NCBI GenBank assembly: GCA_030691435.1
Contig: JAUYEK010000040.1
Coordinates: 1-5,716 of the forward strand
DNA from: Sulfuricella sp.
Lineage (GTDB): Bacteria > Pseudomonadota > Gammaproteobacteria > Burkholderiales > Sulfuricellaceae
Length of the DNA: 5,716 nucleotides
Reading direction: 5' to 3'
Positions 1 to 5,716 of the stretch are shown here, piece after piece. The position numbers and the translations under genes were made by a program. The notes under the pieces were generated by a model, which searched no databases, was not told where the DNA came from, and was given only the letters and a program-made list of their open reading frames with translations. Positions within the stretch are counted from its first letter, which is position 1. Every line of letters begins with the position of its first letter.

Positions 1-138
1 CATATCCTGCGCATCGAAAATTTCCAGCGTAGGAAACCGGATCGCCCTACCGCCAGCGCCCTCGATCAACTCAGCCAGGTGTCCCGCCTGATGCGCCGGC
101 CGGGTCACCACCACGCCGACATTTCCCAACGGCCTCAT
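1..138 (-). CDS. hemD: Uroporphyrinogen-III synthase, N-terminal part (cut by window edge)
   Basis: The ATG (minus strand, 138-136) overlaps the hemC stop in an ATGA junction, and the frame stays open for 46 codons to the left edge. The translation starts [14 protein letters not shown] and continues through a segment ending [13 protein letters not shown] hydrophobic strand followed by TRPA at residues 9-15, then a helix and a second strand ending FPTLEI, is the usual opening of the HemD Rossmann-like domain 1. HemD closes and rearranges hydroxymethylbilane, the product of HemC, into uroporphyrinogen III in the cytoplasm. The overlap implies translational coupling with hemC. About 80% of the protein lies outside the window, so domain 2 and intactness cannot be judged. 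Position and N-terminal pattern together make the call firm. Confidence 0.88.
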   Translation of the reverse strand, partial: MRPLGNVGVVVTRPAHQAGHLAELIEGAGGRAIRFPTLEIFDAQDM

Positions 139-1094
139 CCCTGCGCTTCGAGCTCCGCCAATATTTTGTCCGCGCCCATCCCAATCAAGACTTGGGCCAA
201 CTCCGCGCCGATCCGTTCCGCCTCGTCGGGCTGGCCGGACACTTCCGAGCGCACCACGCGCACGCCATCGACACTGGAAACGAAACCGCGCAACCGCAGC
301 ACGCCATCGGCAATTTCGGCAAAGCCGCCCAGCGGCACCTGGCAGCTTCCCGCCAGGGCGCGGCTCATCGCCCGCTCCGCCGTGACGCAGGCGGCGGTGT
401 CGGGGTGATTGAGCGGCGCCAGCAAGGCAATCAAATCATCGCGCCCGGCTCGGCACTCGATGCCGATCGCCCCCTGCCCTACTGCGGGCAGGCTCTGCTC
501 GGTGGGCAACAGCGAAGTGATGCGCTCGCCCAGGCCGAGGCGCTTCAGCCCGGCGGCGGCGAGGATGATCGCGGCGTACCGGCCTTCATCCAGCTTGCGC
601 AAACGGGTTTGCACGTTGCCACGCAGCGACTCGATTTTTAACGTCGGAAGCCGCGCCTGTATCTGGCACTGGCGACGCAAACTGGAAGTGCCGACCACGC
701 TGCCTGGCGGCAGATCCTCCAGTTTTTTGAACTGGTTGGAAACGAAAGCATCGCGTGGATCTTCGCGCTCGCCGATGGCGGCGAGCACAAATCCCTCCGG
801 CATCACCATCGGCACGTCCTTCAACGAGTGCACCGCGATGTCGGCTCGACCTTCCTGCATCGCCTGCTCCAGTTCCTTGACGAACAAGCCCTTGCCGCCG
901 ATTTTCGACAGGGTCTTGTCGAGAATCTGGTCGCCGGTGGTGGTCATGCCGAGGATTTTTATCTCGATTTGCGGATATAATGCCTGCAGCTGCTGCCTAA
1001 TGTGATGGGCTTGCCACATCGCCAGCGCGCTTTCTCGCGTTGCAATGGTGATCTGCGTAATACCGGCGTCTGTTTTGTCCGAGTAAGTTTTCAA
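135..1094 (-). CDS. hemC: Porphobilinogen deaminase (hydroxymethylbilane synthase)
   Basis: This cytoplasmic enzyme joins four porphobilinogen units into hydroxymethylbilane for heme, siroheme and related tetrapyrroles. The 319-residue reading has the family's full architecture: [13 protein letters not shown] near the N-terminus, [11 protein letters not shown], the catalytic-aspartate motif HSLKDVP (Asp93), [26 protein letters not shown], and [10 protein letters not shown], in which Cys251 would carry the dipyrromethane cofactor. Length matches the usual ~310 residues. No ATG or GTG start exists in this frame before the upstream stop. The candidates are TTG at 1094, preceded by GGGA with a 6-base spacer and chosen here, and TTG at 1106, with no visible ribosome-binding site, which would give 323 residues. 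It overlaps hemD by 4 bp downstream and is divergent from the thioredoxin-like gene. The function is certain; the start is not. Confidence 0.96.
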   Translation of the reverse strand: MKTYSDKTDAGITQITIATRESALAMWQAHHIRQQLQALYPQIEIKILGMTTTGDQILDKTLSKIGGKGLFVKELEQAMQEGRADIAVHSLKDVPMVMPEGFVLAAIGEREDPRDAFVSNQFKKLEDLPPGSVVGTSSLRRQCQIQARLPTLKIESLRGNVQTRLRKLDEGRYAAIILAAAGLKRLGLGERITSLLPTEQSLPAVGQGAIGIECRAGRDDLIALLAPLNHPDTAACVTAERAMSRALAGSCQVPLGGFAEIADGVLRLRGFVSSVDGVRVVRSEVSGQPDEAERIGAELAQVLIGMGADKILAELEAQG

Positions 1095-1113
1095 CGAATA
1101 TCCCAAGGCAAAG

Positions 1114-1141
1114 ATTACATAATGAATGTTAAGCTGGCCAA
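1114..1141 (-). promoter_or_regulatory. Candidate hemC promoter
   Basis: On the minus strand TTGGCC (1141-1136) is followed after 16 bases by TGTAAT (1119-1114), a 4/6 and a 5/6 match to the sigma-70 boxes. Initiation about 7 bases on, near 1107, would leave a leader of roughly 12 bases before the TTG at 1094, containing its GGGA. The whole element lies over the start codon and first codons of the divergent thioredoxin-like gene. Prediction by eye only. Confidence 0.35.
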
Positions 1142-1613
1142 CAGCCTGTTAGCGATTATTTTAGCATGGTTCACTGCCGCCGGCGCGCACGCGCAGGACA
1201 AGGTTGAAATCCCGCTGGTGCGCGATTTCACGCTCGAGGCGACGAACGCCAGAACAAAAAACGTGCCTGTTCTGGTGATGTTCAGCCGGCACAATTGCGC
1301 CTTTTGCACCCAGGTACTGCAAGAGTTTCTGCTGCCGATGCGGCGCAACGCGGAATACGAATCCAAGGTGATCATGCGCCAGATCGACGTCGGCAGTTCC
1401 GCCCCGCTCCGCACCTTTTCCGGCACAGCCACCACCCACGCCCGTTTCGCCCGGGAACACCGGATCAGGCTGACCCCCACCATCAAGCTGTTCGATGCGG
1501 AGGGCCGCGAACTGACCGAACCGCTGATCGGCCTCTCCACGCCGGATTACTACGGCGGCTTTCTCGACCAGCGCATCGACGAAGCCCTCGCCAAGGTGCG
1601 CGCCGGAAAATAA
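1122..1613 (+). CDS. Exported thioredoxin-fold protein with CAFC active site
   Basis: This 163-residue protein starts with a signal peptide: basic MNVK, a hydrophobic core at about residues 6-21, and AHA at 22-24 before a likely cleavage ahead of Gln25. The mature part is a compact thioredoxin fold. A strand (VPVLVMFSR) runs into the redox motif CAFC (Cys59, Cys62), and a later LTPT (Pro119) is the expected cis-proline loop before the strand IKLFDAEG. It most resembles the small periplasmic thioredoxin-like/SoxW-type group. CxxC plus cis-Pro suggests a disulfide reductase or thiol carrier, but substrate and partner cannot be read from sequence. The start at 1122 was chosen because it gives the signal peptide directly; only weak AAGG/AAAG sequence precedes it. 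It stands alone on the plus strand between hemC and algR, where other bacteria have none, so a role in heme or cytochrome maturation is only a guess. Confidence 0.82.
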   Translation: MNVKLANSLLAIILAWFTAAGAHAQDKVEIPLVRDFTLEATNARTKNVPVLVMFSRHNCAFCTQVLQEFLLPMRRNAEYESKVIMRQIDVGSSAPLRTFSGTATTHARFAREHRIRLTPTIKLFDAEGRELTEPLIGLSTPDYYGGFLDQRIDEALAKVRAGK

Positions 1614-1688
1614 TAGGGTGGGCACAGCTTTATCGTGCCCACGCGGACAGGCAATCAACCGCGTGGGCACAAAAACGTGCCCACCCTA
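1614..1688. repeat. Nested palindromic repeat with four GTGGGCAC/GTGCCCAC cores
   Basis: Two perfect 12-bp inverted repeats are nested. The outer pair is TAGGGTGGGCAC (1614-1625) with GTGCCCACCCTA (1677-1688). The inner pair is GTGCCCACGCGG (1635-1646) with CCGCGTGGGCAC (1659-1670) around a 12-base loop. All four arms contain the same 8-bp core or its complement, at 1618, 1635, 1663 and 1677. The element can fold as one long interrupted hairpin or as two short hairpins with loops of 9 and 6 bases. It begins right after the thioredoxin-like stop and ends 23 bp before the algR stop, between convergent genes. This is typical of dispersed REP/BIME-like elements and could act as a bidirectional terminator or mRNA end. 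Copy number elsewhere is unknown from this window. Confidence 0.85.
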
Positions 1689-1711
1689 CCCGGCTTTTAC
1701 GGATTCCGGGT

Positions 1712-2464
1712 TCAGCTCCGCCCGAATTCCTTGACGATATGCTGCTGACGCCGGCTCACCGGCAACCTCTCGGCAATTCCGTTCAGCAGCACCACCCAGC
1801 CGGAATCATCCTGCGCCTGGCGCTCGAAGCCCTCGACATAAGCCCGCGCCACCAGACAGTTTCGATGTATGCGCACGAAGCGCTGAGCGAACTCCCGCTC
1901 CAGGTGGCTCAAGGATTCCTCCACCAGGTACTCGCGTTCCGCCGTTCTGACCGTGACATACTTGAGTTCGGCACGCAGGTAGACGATCTTTTCCACCGGA
2001 ACCAGAACCACCCGGCCACGCTCGTACACGCTCAAATGCACCCTGCCCTGCGGCGCGAGATGACGCAATGCCTTCACGCTGCCGGCCACCAGCGCCTTCG
2101 CCTTGAGCAGCGCGGCAAGCAGGCGTTCGGCACGCACCGGCTTGAGCAGGTAATCGATCGCGTTTACCTCGAAAGCATGGATGGCGTAATGGTCGTAAGC
2201 GGTGACGAAAATGACGGCGGGCGGCTGGGGCAGGCGCTGCATGTGCTGCGCCGCCTCGATGCCATCCATGCCCGGCATGCGGATGTCGAGCAGCACCACA
2301 TCCGCCGGATTCTGCGCCAGGAACTCCAGCGCCTCCTTCCCGTTCGCCGCCTCCCCCGCCAGTTCCAGCGGCTGGCTCGCGGCGCAATCCTGCAGCAGCT
2401 CCTTGAGCCGGCTGCGGGCCGGCGCTTCGTCATCCACGATCAGCACGCGCAGGGGTTCAGGCAT
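1712..2464 (-). CDS. algR: LytTR-family response regulator, AlgR type
   Basis: This 250-residue two-domain transcription factor has a receiver domain at about residues 5-120, with acidic pocket Asp11/Asp12, phospho-acceptor Asp60 in LLDIRMPGMDG, Thr88 and Lys108 in LLKP. A LytTR DNA-binding domain follows at about 141-245, with YLRAELKYV, RIHRNCLV and LPVSRR as signature segments. The ATG at 2464 follows a GAGAG-type ribosome-binding sequence and overlaps the end of algZ by 8 bp, so the two are translated from one message, kinase first. In Pseudomonas aeruginosa AlgR is the partner of FimS/AlgZ and controls alginate, type IV pili twitching and other surface traits. The regulon in this organism is not known. 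The gene symbol rests on the kinase partner and the argH/hemC neighbourhood. It is convergent with the thioredoxin-like gene, with a palindromic repeat between them. Confidence 0.92.
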   Translation of the reverse strand: MPEPLRVLIVDDEAPARSRLKELLQDCAASQPLELAGEAANGKEALEFLAQNPADVVLLDIRMPGMDGIEAAQHMQRLPQPPAVIFVTAYDHYAIHAFEVNAIDYLLKPVRAERLLAALLKAKALVAGSVKALRHLAPQGRVHLSVYERGRVVLVPVEKIVYLRAELKYVTVRTAEREYLVEESLSHLEREFAQRFVRIHRNCLVARAYVEGFERQAQDDSGWVVLLNGIAERLPVSRRQQHIVKEFGRS

Positions 2465-3512
2465 TTTTTTCTCTCACGTAAGGAACGACAATGTGGACCT
2501 GGTAGCTGTTCTCGCTCACTTTCGTCATCAGCGTGGCTTCCGCGTCGAAATGCAGCATCAGGCGCTCGCGGATATTCGCCAGCGCCATCTTGTTGCCTGC
2601 ATGGTGATCGCCATCCCTGCGATAGGGATTGACCAGCACCAGATGCACCTGGTCGCGGGCGCGGTAAATGTTGATCACGATTTCACCCGGTTCGGTGCAA
2701 GGCTCGATGCCGTGATAAACCGCATTCTCCAGCAAGGGCTGCAGCACCAGCGGCGGAATCAGCGCATCGCCCGGCATTTTTTCCACGTGCCAGGCCACTT
2801 TCAGCCGCTCCCCCAGGCGCAGGTGCTCCAGCTCCAGATACTGGCGGCACAGCGCCACCTCCTTTTCCAGCGGCGCCAACTGCCGGTTGTCGGCCATCAG
2901 CACGCGAAACAGGTCGGCCATGTCTTCCAGCGCCCGCTCGGCCTGCTTCGGGTCGGAACGGATCAGGCTGAGCACGGCGTTGATGCTGTTGAACAGGAAG
3001 TGCGGGCGGATTCGCGCCTGCAACGCCTGCAGCCTGGCCTCGCTGATCGCCGGCGAGAAGGCCCGGCTGCGCAGGTGAAAGTAGCCCAGCAGCACACCGC
3101 TGGCCAGCACGGCAAATAACCAGTGGCGTTCGAGTGAGCCGAGATCGGCATCGAACAAGCGCCGGCTGAAGACATGCACCAGCGTAGCCAGCGCCAGCTC
3201 CAGCAGCAGCACCGCAGCCACGCCCAAACGATAAGGCAGGCGCGACAGAACGCCGCGCCCCAGGCACAAGCAAAGCAGGGACAGCAGCAGTACCGGCTGC
3301 ACCAGCGCGGAGAGATTCATCAGCTCCCGCCACATGCCGTCGTAGGTGGGCGCTTTCAGCATCGCCGCCACCACGCTCATGCCGTCCACGATGAACAGGA
3401 TGCGCAGCATGATGCCTAGATTGCAGAAATTGGGCAGCGCCACCCCGGCCATGCCGGAGGGAGGTGTCGCAGCCCCTGTGGGAGCAGCAGGATTTTGCTT
3501 TATACTTGTCAT
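2457..3512 (-). CDS. algZ: LytS/AlgZ-type membrane sensor histidine kinase
   Basis: The 351-residue reading has a short polar N-terminus with [12 protein letters not shown], then about four membrane segments (roughly 33-52, 68-86, 96-116, 129-146) with short loops and no periplasmic sensor domain. A His_kinase-type domain (PF06580 style) follows, with [11 protein letters not shown] carrying the phospho-acceptor His171, and an ATPase part with the N-box [12 protein letters not shown] (Asn263) and a final NIRERL. The glycine-rich ATP lid is poorly kept ([14 protein letters not shown]), as reported for the unorthodox FimS/AlgZ kinases. It should phosphorylate AlgR, whose gene overlaps its 3' end. 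The start is uncertain: ATG at 3512 is preferred; ATG at 3452 would give 331 residues and still keep LPNFCNLG; a TTG at 3563 would run into argH and is unlikely. None has a clear ribosome-binding site. Confidence 0.9.
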   Translation of the reverse strand: MTSIKQNPAAPTGAATPPSGMAGVALPNFCNLGIMLRILFIVDGMSVVAAMLKAPTYDGMWRELMNLSALVQPVLLLSLLCLCLGRGVLSRLPYRLGVAAVLLLELALATLVHVFSRRLFDADLGSLERHWLFAVLASGVLLGYFHLRSRAFSPAISEARLQALQARIRPHFLFNSINAVLSLIRSDPKQAERALEDMADLFRVLMADNRQLAPLEKEVALCRQYLELEHLRLGERLKVAWHVEKMPGDALIPPLVLQPLLENAVYHGIEPCTEPGEIVINIYRARDQVHLVLVNPYRRDGDHHAGNKMALANIRERLMLHFDAEATLMTKVSENSYQVHIVVPYVREKNA

Positions 3513-3529
3513 ATTCGAATTTTGGTCAA
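3499..3529 (-). promoter_or_regulatory. Candidate algZ promoter overlapping the argH -10
   Basis: On the minus strand TTGACC (3529-3524, 5/6 to consensus) is followed by TATAAA (3504-3499) with a long 19-base spacer. If used, transcription would begin near 3492, inside the longer algZ reading, and would favour the shorter start at 3452. The TATAAA is the reverse face of the plus-strand TATACT. Weak, by eye. Confidence 0.25.
3501..3506 (+). promoter_or_regulatory. Candidate -10 box for argH
   Basis: TATACT is a 5/6 match to the sigma-70 -10 box in the short divergent region between algZ and argH. It would start a transcript near 3513 with a leader of about 29 bases that includes the AAGG ribosome-binding sequence (3528-3531) 10 bases ahead of the argH ATG. 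No good -35 lies at 16-18 bases upstream, so an activator or another start is possible. Confidence 0.3.
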
Positions 3530-3541
3530 GGCGGCAACGAT

Positions 3542-4942
3542 ATGCAACAAAAACCCTCGGCAACGGGCAAGGCCTGGTCGGGCAGATTCAGCGAGCCGGT
3601 AGCGGAACTGGTCAAGCGCTATACCGCTTCGGTGGAATTCGACCAGCGCCTGGCGGAATTCGACATCCAGGGCTCGCTCGCCCACGCCTCCATGCTCGAA
3701 TCCTGCGGCATCATCGCCGCGGACGACCTGGCGGCAATCCGCAAGGGCCTGGCGCAGATCCTGGATGAAATCCGTGCCGGCCAGTTCGAATGGCTGCTCG
3801 ACCTGGAAGACGTCCACCTGAATATCGAAAAACGCCTCACCGCCCTGGTGGGCGAAGCCGGCAAGCGGCTGCACACCGCCCGCTCGCGCAACGACCAGGT
3901 CGCCACCGACGTGCGCCTGTGGCTGCGCGCCTCCATCGACGAACTGCTGGCCTTGATCAAGGGCCTGCAAATGGCCCTGCTCGATCTGGCGGAACAGCAC
4001 GCCGACACCGTCATGCCCGGCTTTACTCACTTGCAAGTCGCCCAGCCGGTCACTTTCGGCCATCATCTCATGGCCTACTTCGAAATGCTCAAGCGCGATG
4101 CGGAGAGAATGCGCGACTGTCGCAAGCGCGTCAACCGTCTGCCGCTCGGCGCAGCCGCGCTGGCCGGCACCAGCTTCCCGATCGACCGGGAAAGAGTGGC
4201 GCGGGAACTGGGCTTCGACGGGGTGTGCGAGAACTCGCTCGACGCCGTTTCCGACCGCGACTTCGCCATCGAATTCACCGCCTGCGCCGCGCTGATCATG
4301 ACCCACCTGTCGCGCCTGTCGGAAGAGCTGATCCTGTGGATGAGCCCGCGCGTCGGCTTCATCGACATCGCCGACCGCTTCTGCACCGGCTCCTCGATCA
4401 TGCCGCAGAAAAAAAACCCGGACGTGCCCGAACTGGTACGCGGCAAGACCGCCCGCGTCACCGGCCACCTGATGGCGCTGCTGACCCTGATGAAATCCCA
4501 GCCGCTGGCCTACAACAAGGACAATCAGGAAGACAAGGAGCCGCTGTTCGACACCGTGGATACCCTCACCGCCACGCTGCGCATCTACGCCGACATGATG
4601 GGCGGCATCACGGTGAACAAGGAGGCCATGCGCCAGGCGGCATTCCAGGGCTACGCCACCGCCACCGACCTGGCCGACTACCTGGTGAAAAAAGGGCTGC
4701 CGTTCCGCGACGCCCACGAAGTCGTCGCCATCGCCGTGCGCCACGCGGAAGGCAAGCGCTGCGACTTGAGCGAACTTTCCCTGGGCGAACTGCTCGAATT
4801 CTCACCCCTGATCGCTGACGACGTATTCGCCGTGCTCACCCTGGAAGGCTCCCTGAACAGCCGCAACCACATCGGCGGCACCGCGCCGGCACAGGTCAGG
4901 GCCGCCATCCAGCGCGGCCGGAAATTTATCGAGACTCTCTAA
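3542..4942 (+). CDS. argH: Argininosuccinate lyase
   Basis: This cytoplasmic homotetrameric enzyme of the fumarase/aspartase superfamily performs the last step of arginine synthesis, splitting argininosuccinate into arginine and fumarate. The 466 residues match the usual length. Landmarks in order: WSGRF near the N-terminus, [10 protein letters not shown] (about 87-96), [13 protein letters not shown] (111-123), the active-site THLQVAQP (His163), and the superfamily signature [12 protein letters not shown] (283-294), whose flexible loop serine is the catalytic base. [11 protein letters not shown] is also present. The ATG at 3542 is chosen because it follows AAGG at 10 bases and gives the normal N-terminus; an upstream in-frame ATG at 3464 would lie inside algZ. 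The stop is 2 bp before the next gene, implying co-transcription. Divergence from algZ repeats the Pseudomonas order. Confidence 0.97.
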   Translation: MQQKPSATGKAWSGRFSEPVAELVKRYTASVEFDQRLAEFDIQGSLAHASMLESCGIIAADDLAAIRKGLAQILDEIRAGQFEWLLDLEDVHLNIEKRLTALVGEAGKRLHTARSRNDQVATDVRLWLRASIDELLALIKGLQMALLDLAEQHADTVMPGFTHLQVAQPVTFGHHLMAYFEMLKRDAERMRDCRKRVNRLPLGAAALAGTSFPIDRERVARELGFDGVCENSLDAVSDRDFAIEFTACAALIMTHLSRLSEELILWMSPRVGFIDIADRFCTGSSIMPQKKNPDVPELVRGKTARVTGHLMALLTLMKSQPLAYNKDNQEDKEPLFDTVDTLTATLRIYADMMGGITVNKEAMRQAAFQGYATATDLADYLVKKGLPFRDAHEVVAIAVRHAEGKRCDLSELSLGELLEFSPLIADDVFAVLTLEGSLNSRNHIGGTAPAQVRAAIQRGRKFIETL

Positions 4943-4944
4943 AA

Positions 4945-5328
4945 ATGCACACGCCCATGGCACAGAAAAAAATCATCCCCATCATCCCTCTCAACGAAGG
5001 GCCGGAAATAGCCGATGAAACCAGCGCCTGCTCCAGCGCCGAACCCTACGCGCTGATGGTGCTCGGCGACAGCATGCTGCCCGAATTCGAGGAAGGCGAA
5101 ATCATCATCATCGAACCGGAAGGCCTGGCGCACGACGGCTCCTACGTCGTCGCCTGGCACAAGGATGAATACATCTTCCGCCAGCTGGTGCAACATAGCG
5201 ACCGCTGGTATCTGAAGCCGCTCAACGACCTCTACCCCACCGACGAAGTGCCGGGGCCGGAAGTGGTGAAGGGGGTAATAACGCAGAAGAAGAAACCGGG
5301 CAAGCGGAGTTCGATGAAGTCTTATTAG
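4945..5328 (+). CDS. Stand-alone S24/LexA-peptidase-like protein, probably not catalytically normal
   Basis: This 127-residue protein consists almost entirely of the S24-type beta fold found in the C-terminal half of LexA and CI repressors. LMVLGDSMLPEFEEGEIIII (residues 37-56) contains the nucleophile motif with Ser43. The strand GSYVVAW and the segment DEYIFRQL (74-81) follow. Lined up with VVARIDDEVTVKRL of E. coli LexA, the catalytic Lys position falls on Arg79. There is no HTH domain, no Ala-Gly autocleavage site, no signal peptide and no membrane segment, so it is neither a repressor nor a signal peptidase as it stands. The C-terminus is very basic (KKKPGKRSSMK). The ATG at 4945 lies 2 bp after the argH stop, with no ribosome-binding site, so translation probably depends on coupling to argH; ATG at 4957 is an alternative. 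Real function unknown. Confidence 0.85.
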   Translation: MHTPMAQKKIIPIIPLNEGPEIADETSACSSAEPYALMVLGDSMLPEFEEGEIIIIEPEGLAHDGSYVVAWHKDEYIFRQLVQHSDRWYLKPLNDLYPTDEVPGPEVVKGVITQKKKPGKRSSMKSY

Positions 5329-5505
5329 TTAGATAAATTGATGCAATACCCCGTCAGAGACAAATCCGGAGCAGCCAGAAATAAGAAAAAACGTGGTCTG
5401 TTCCCCATCATGACCCTATCATGCTATTGTTCTATTATTTGTAATGTTCTGCCGTCCGCTATAATAAGGACGGCCCAGACGTAACAAGGAGTGAAAAAGG
5501 CTGCA
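5329..5505. other. AT-richer intergenic region
   Basis: These 177 bases between the S24-like gene and the last gene are clearly richer in A and T than the flanking genes. They hold an inverted repeat with an embedded -10 box near the right end. I see no Rho-independent terminator for the argH transcript, no tRNA and no convincing small gene. A 47-codon open frame (5341-5484) exists but lacks a ribosome-binding site and any recognisable pattern. Confidence 0.6.
5451..5474 (+). promoter_or_regulatory. Inverted repeat enclosing a consensus -10 box
   Basis: GCCGTCC (5451-5457) and GGACGGC (5468-5474) form a perfect 7-bp inverted repeat around ten AT-rich bases that contain TATAAT (5460-5465), identical to the sigma-70 consensus. 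The best -35-like sequence is TTGTAA (5439-5444) at a short 15-base spacing. Transcription would begin near 5472, giving a leader of about 34 bases before the ATG at 5506. A repeat straddling the -10 in this way is a typical repressor-operator layout. No U-run follows, so it does not look like a terminator. Confidence 0.5.
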
Positions 5506-5716
5506 ATGGCTCAACGACGCCTCACCATGTCAAGCATCCAGATCGGGGAACCGCTGCGGTGGGATGTATACGATGCACGTGGCCTCCTGTTGCTGAAAAA
5601 AGGATATGTCGTCGAACGCGCCTCGCAAGTGGAAGCTCTCATCGAGCGGGGTCTCTTCGCGGAAATCTCTGCTCACGGCCAAAGCGCCGCCGCCCGGGAG
5701 GTAGAAGCGCCTTCTG
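5506..5716 (+). CDS. N-terminus of a probable HD-GYP-type signalling protein (cut by window end)
   Basis: Seventy codons are visible and remain open to the edge. The start reads MAQRRLTMSSIQIGEPL, followed by WDVYDARGLLLLKKGYVV and VEALIERGLF. The pattern 'IGEPL-x-W/F-D-VYD-x-x-G-x-LLLxKG ... ALIERGLF' is what I associate with the short N-terminal domain in front of HD-GYP cyclic-di-GMP phosphodiesterases and some related PilZ-like proteins of betaproteobacteria. The catalytic domain itself is outside the window, so this is a family guess from one domain. The ATG at 5506 follows AAAAAGG with 5 bases between. A stronger AAGGAG at 5486-5491 is 14 bases away and overlaps an in-frame GTG (5491), which has no room for its own ribosome-binding site. 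Met8 (5527) is another possible start. Confidence 0.6.
   Translation, partial: MAQRRLTMSSIQIGEPLRWDVYDARGLLLLKKGYVVERASQVEALIERGLFAEISAHGQSAAAREVEAPS

Noticed and set aside
1075..1103. Possible promoter for the thioredoxin-like gene: TTGTCC, 17 bases, ATATCC
   Set aside because: The spacing is ideal but the -10 match is poor, and it would need more support than chance similarity. Not listed as a feature.
1295..2632. Long plus-strand open frame of 445 codons
   Set aside because: It runs out of frame through the end of the thioredoxin-like gene and antisense to algR and algZ. The composition (rich in His, Arg, Gln, Ala) is typical of a GC-rich shadow frame.
3509..4744. Long minus-strand open frame antisense to argH (411 codons)
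   Set aside because: It is fully covered by the well-supported argH. The translation is Gly/Val/Gln/His-rich with no domain pattern, as expected for the antisense of a high-GC gene.
4945..5328. Signal peptidase I or LexA repressor as identity for the GDSM protein
   Set aside because: No membrane anchor for a signal peptidase, and no HTH domain or Ala-Gly cleavage site for LexA. Only the S24-like core is present.
5451..5474. Rho-independent terminator for the argH transcript
   Set aside because: The hairpin arms exist but no T-run follows, and the loop carries a perfect -10 box in the right place for the next gene.
5341..5484. 47-codon open frame in the intergenic region before the last gene
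   Set aside because: No ribosome-binding site, codon use unlike the neighbouring genes, no recognisable motif, and it runs through the promoter and inverted repeat of the next gene.

Overview
The window looks like a chromosomal stretch from a GC-rich betaproteobacterium, most likely the Nitrosomonadales/Gallionellaceae side. That placement is an inference from protein style and gene order, not from a search. All the genes are recognisable or nearly so, and gene density is high.

Layout, left to right. On the minus strand at the left edge lie the first 46 codons of hemD (138 down to 1, cut by the window) and the complete hemC (ending at 135). The two overlap in an ATGA junction and encode consecutive steps of tetrapyrrole synthesis. 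Divergent from hemC, and only about 27 bp from its preferred start, is a plus-strand gene for an exported thioredoxin-fold protein with a CAFC active site (1122-1613). After its stop comes a symmetric repeat with four copies of an 8-bp core (1614-1688). It sits exactly between this gene and the convergent minus-strand pair algR (LytTR response regulator) and algZ (LytS-type membrane histidine kinase), which overlap by 8 bp. Divergent from algZ across a short promoter region is argH (argininosuccinate lyase, 3542-4942). argH is followed after 2 bp by a small free-standing S24/LexA-peptidase-like protein (4945-5328). An AT-richer 177-bp intergenic region carries a consensus -10 box inside a 7-bp inverted repeat. 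It leads into the start of a last plus-strand gene, cut by the window end, whose N-terminus resembles that of betaproteobacterial HD-GYP signalling proteins.

The order argH / algZ-algR / hemC-hemD matches the arrangement long known in Pseudomonas aeruginosa (argH, fimS/algZ, algR, hemC, hemD). Most of the window is therefore an ancient conserved neighbourhood. The local departures are the thioredoxin-like gene plus repeat between algR and hemC, and the S24-like gene attached to argH.

I see no complete novel system here. The points most worth a second look are the S24-like protein, which has the nucleophile serine but Arg where the catalytic Lys should be and no DNA-binding domain; the four-core palindromic repeat; and the inverted repeat wrapped around the -10 box of the last gene.
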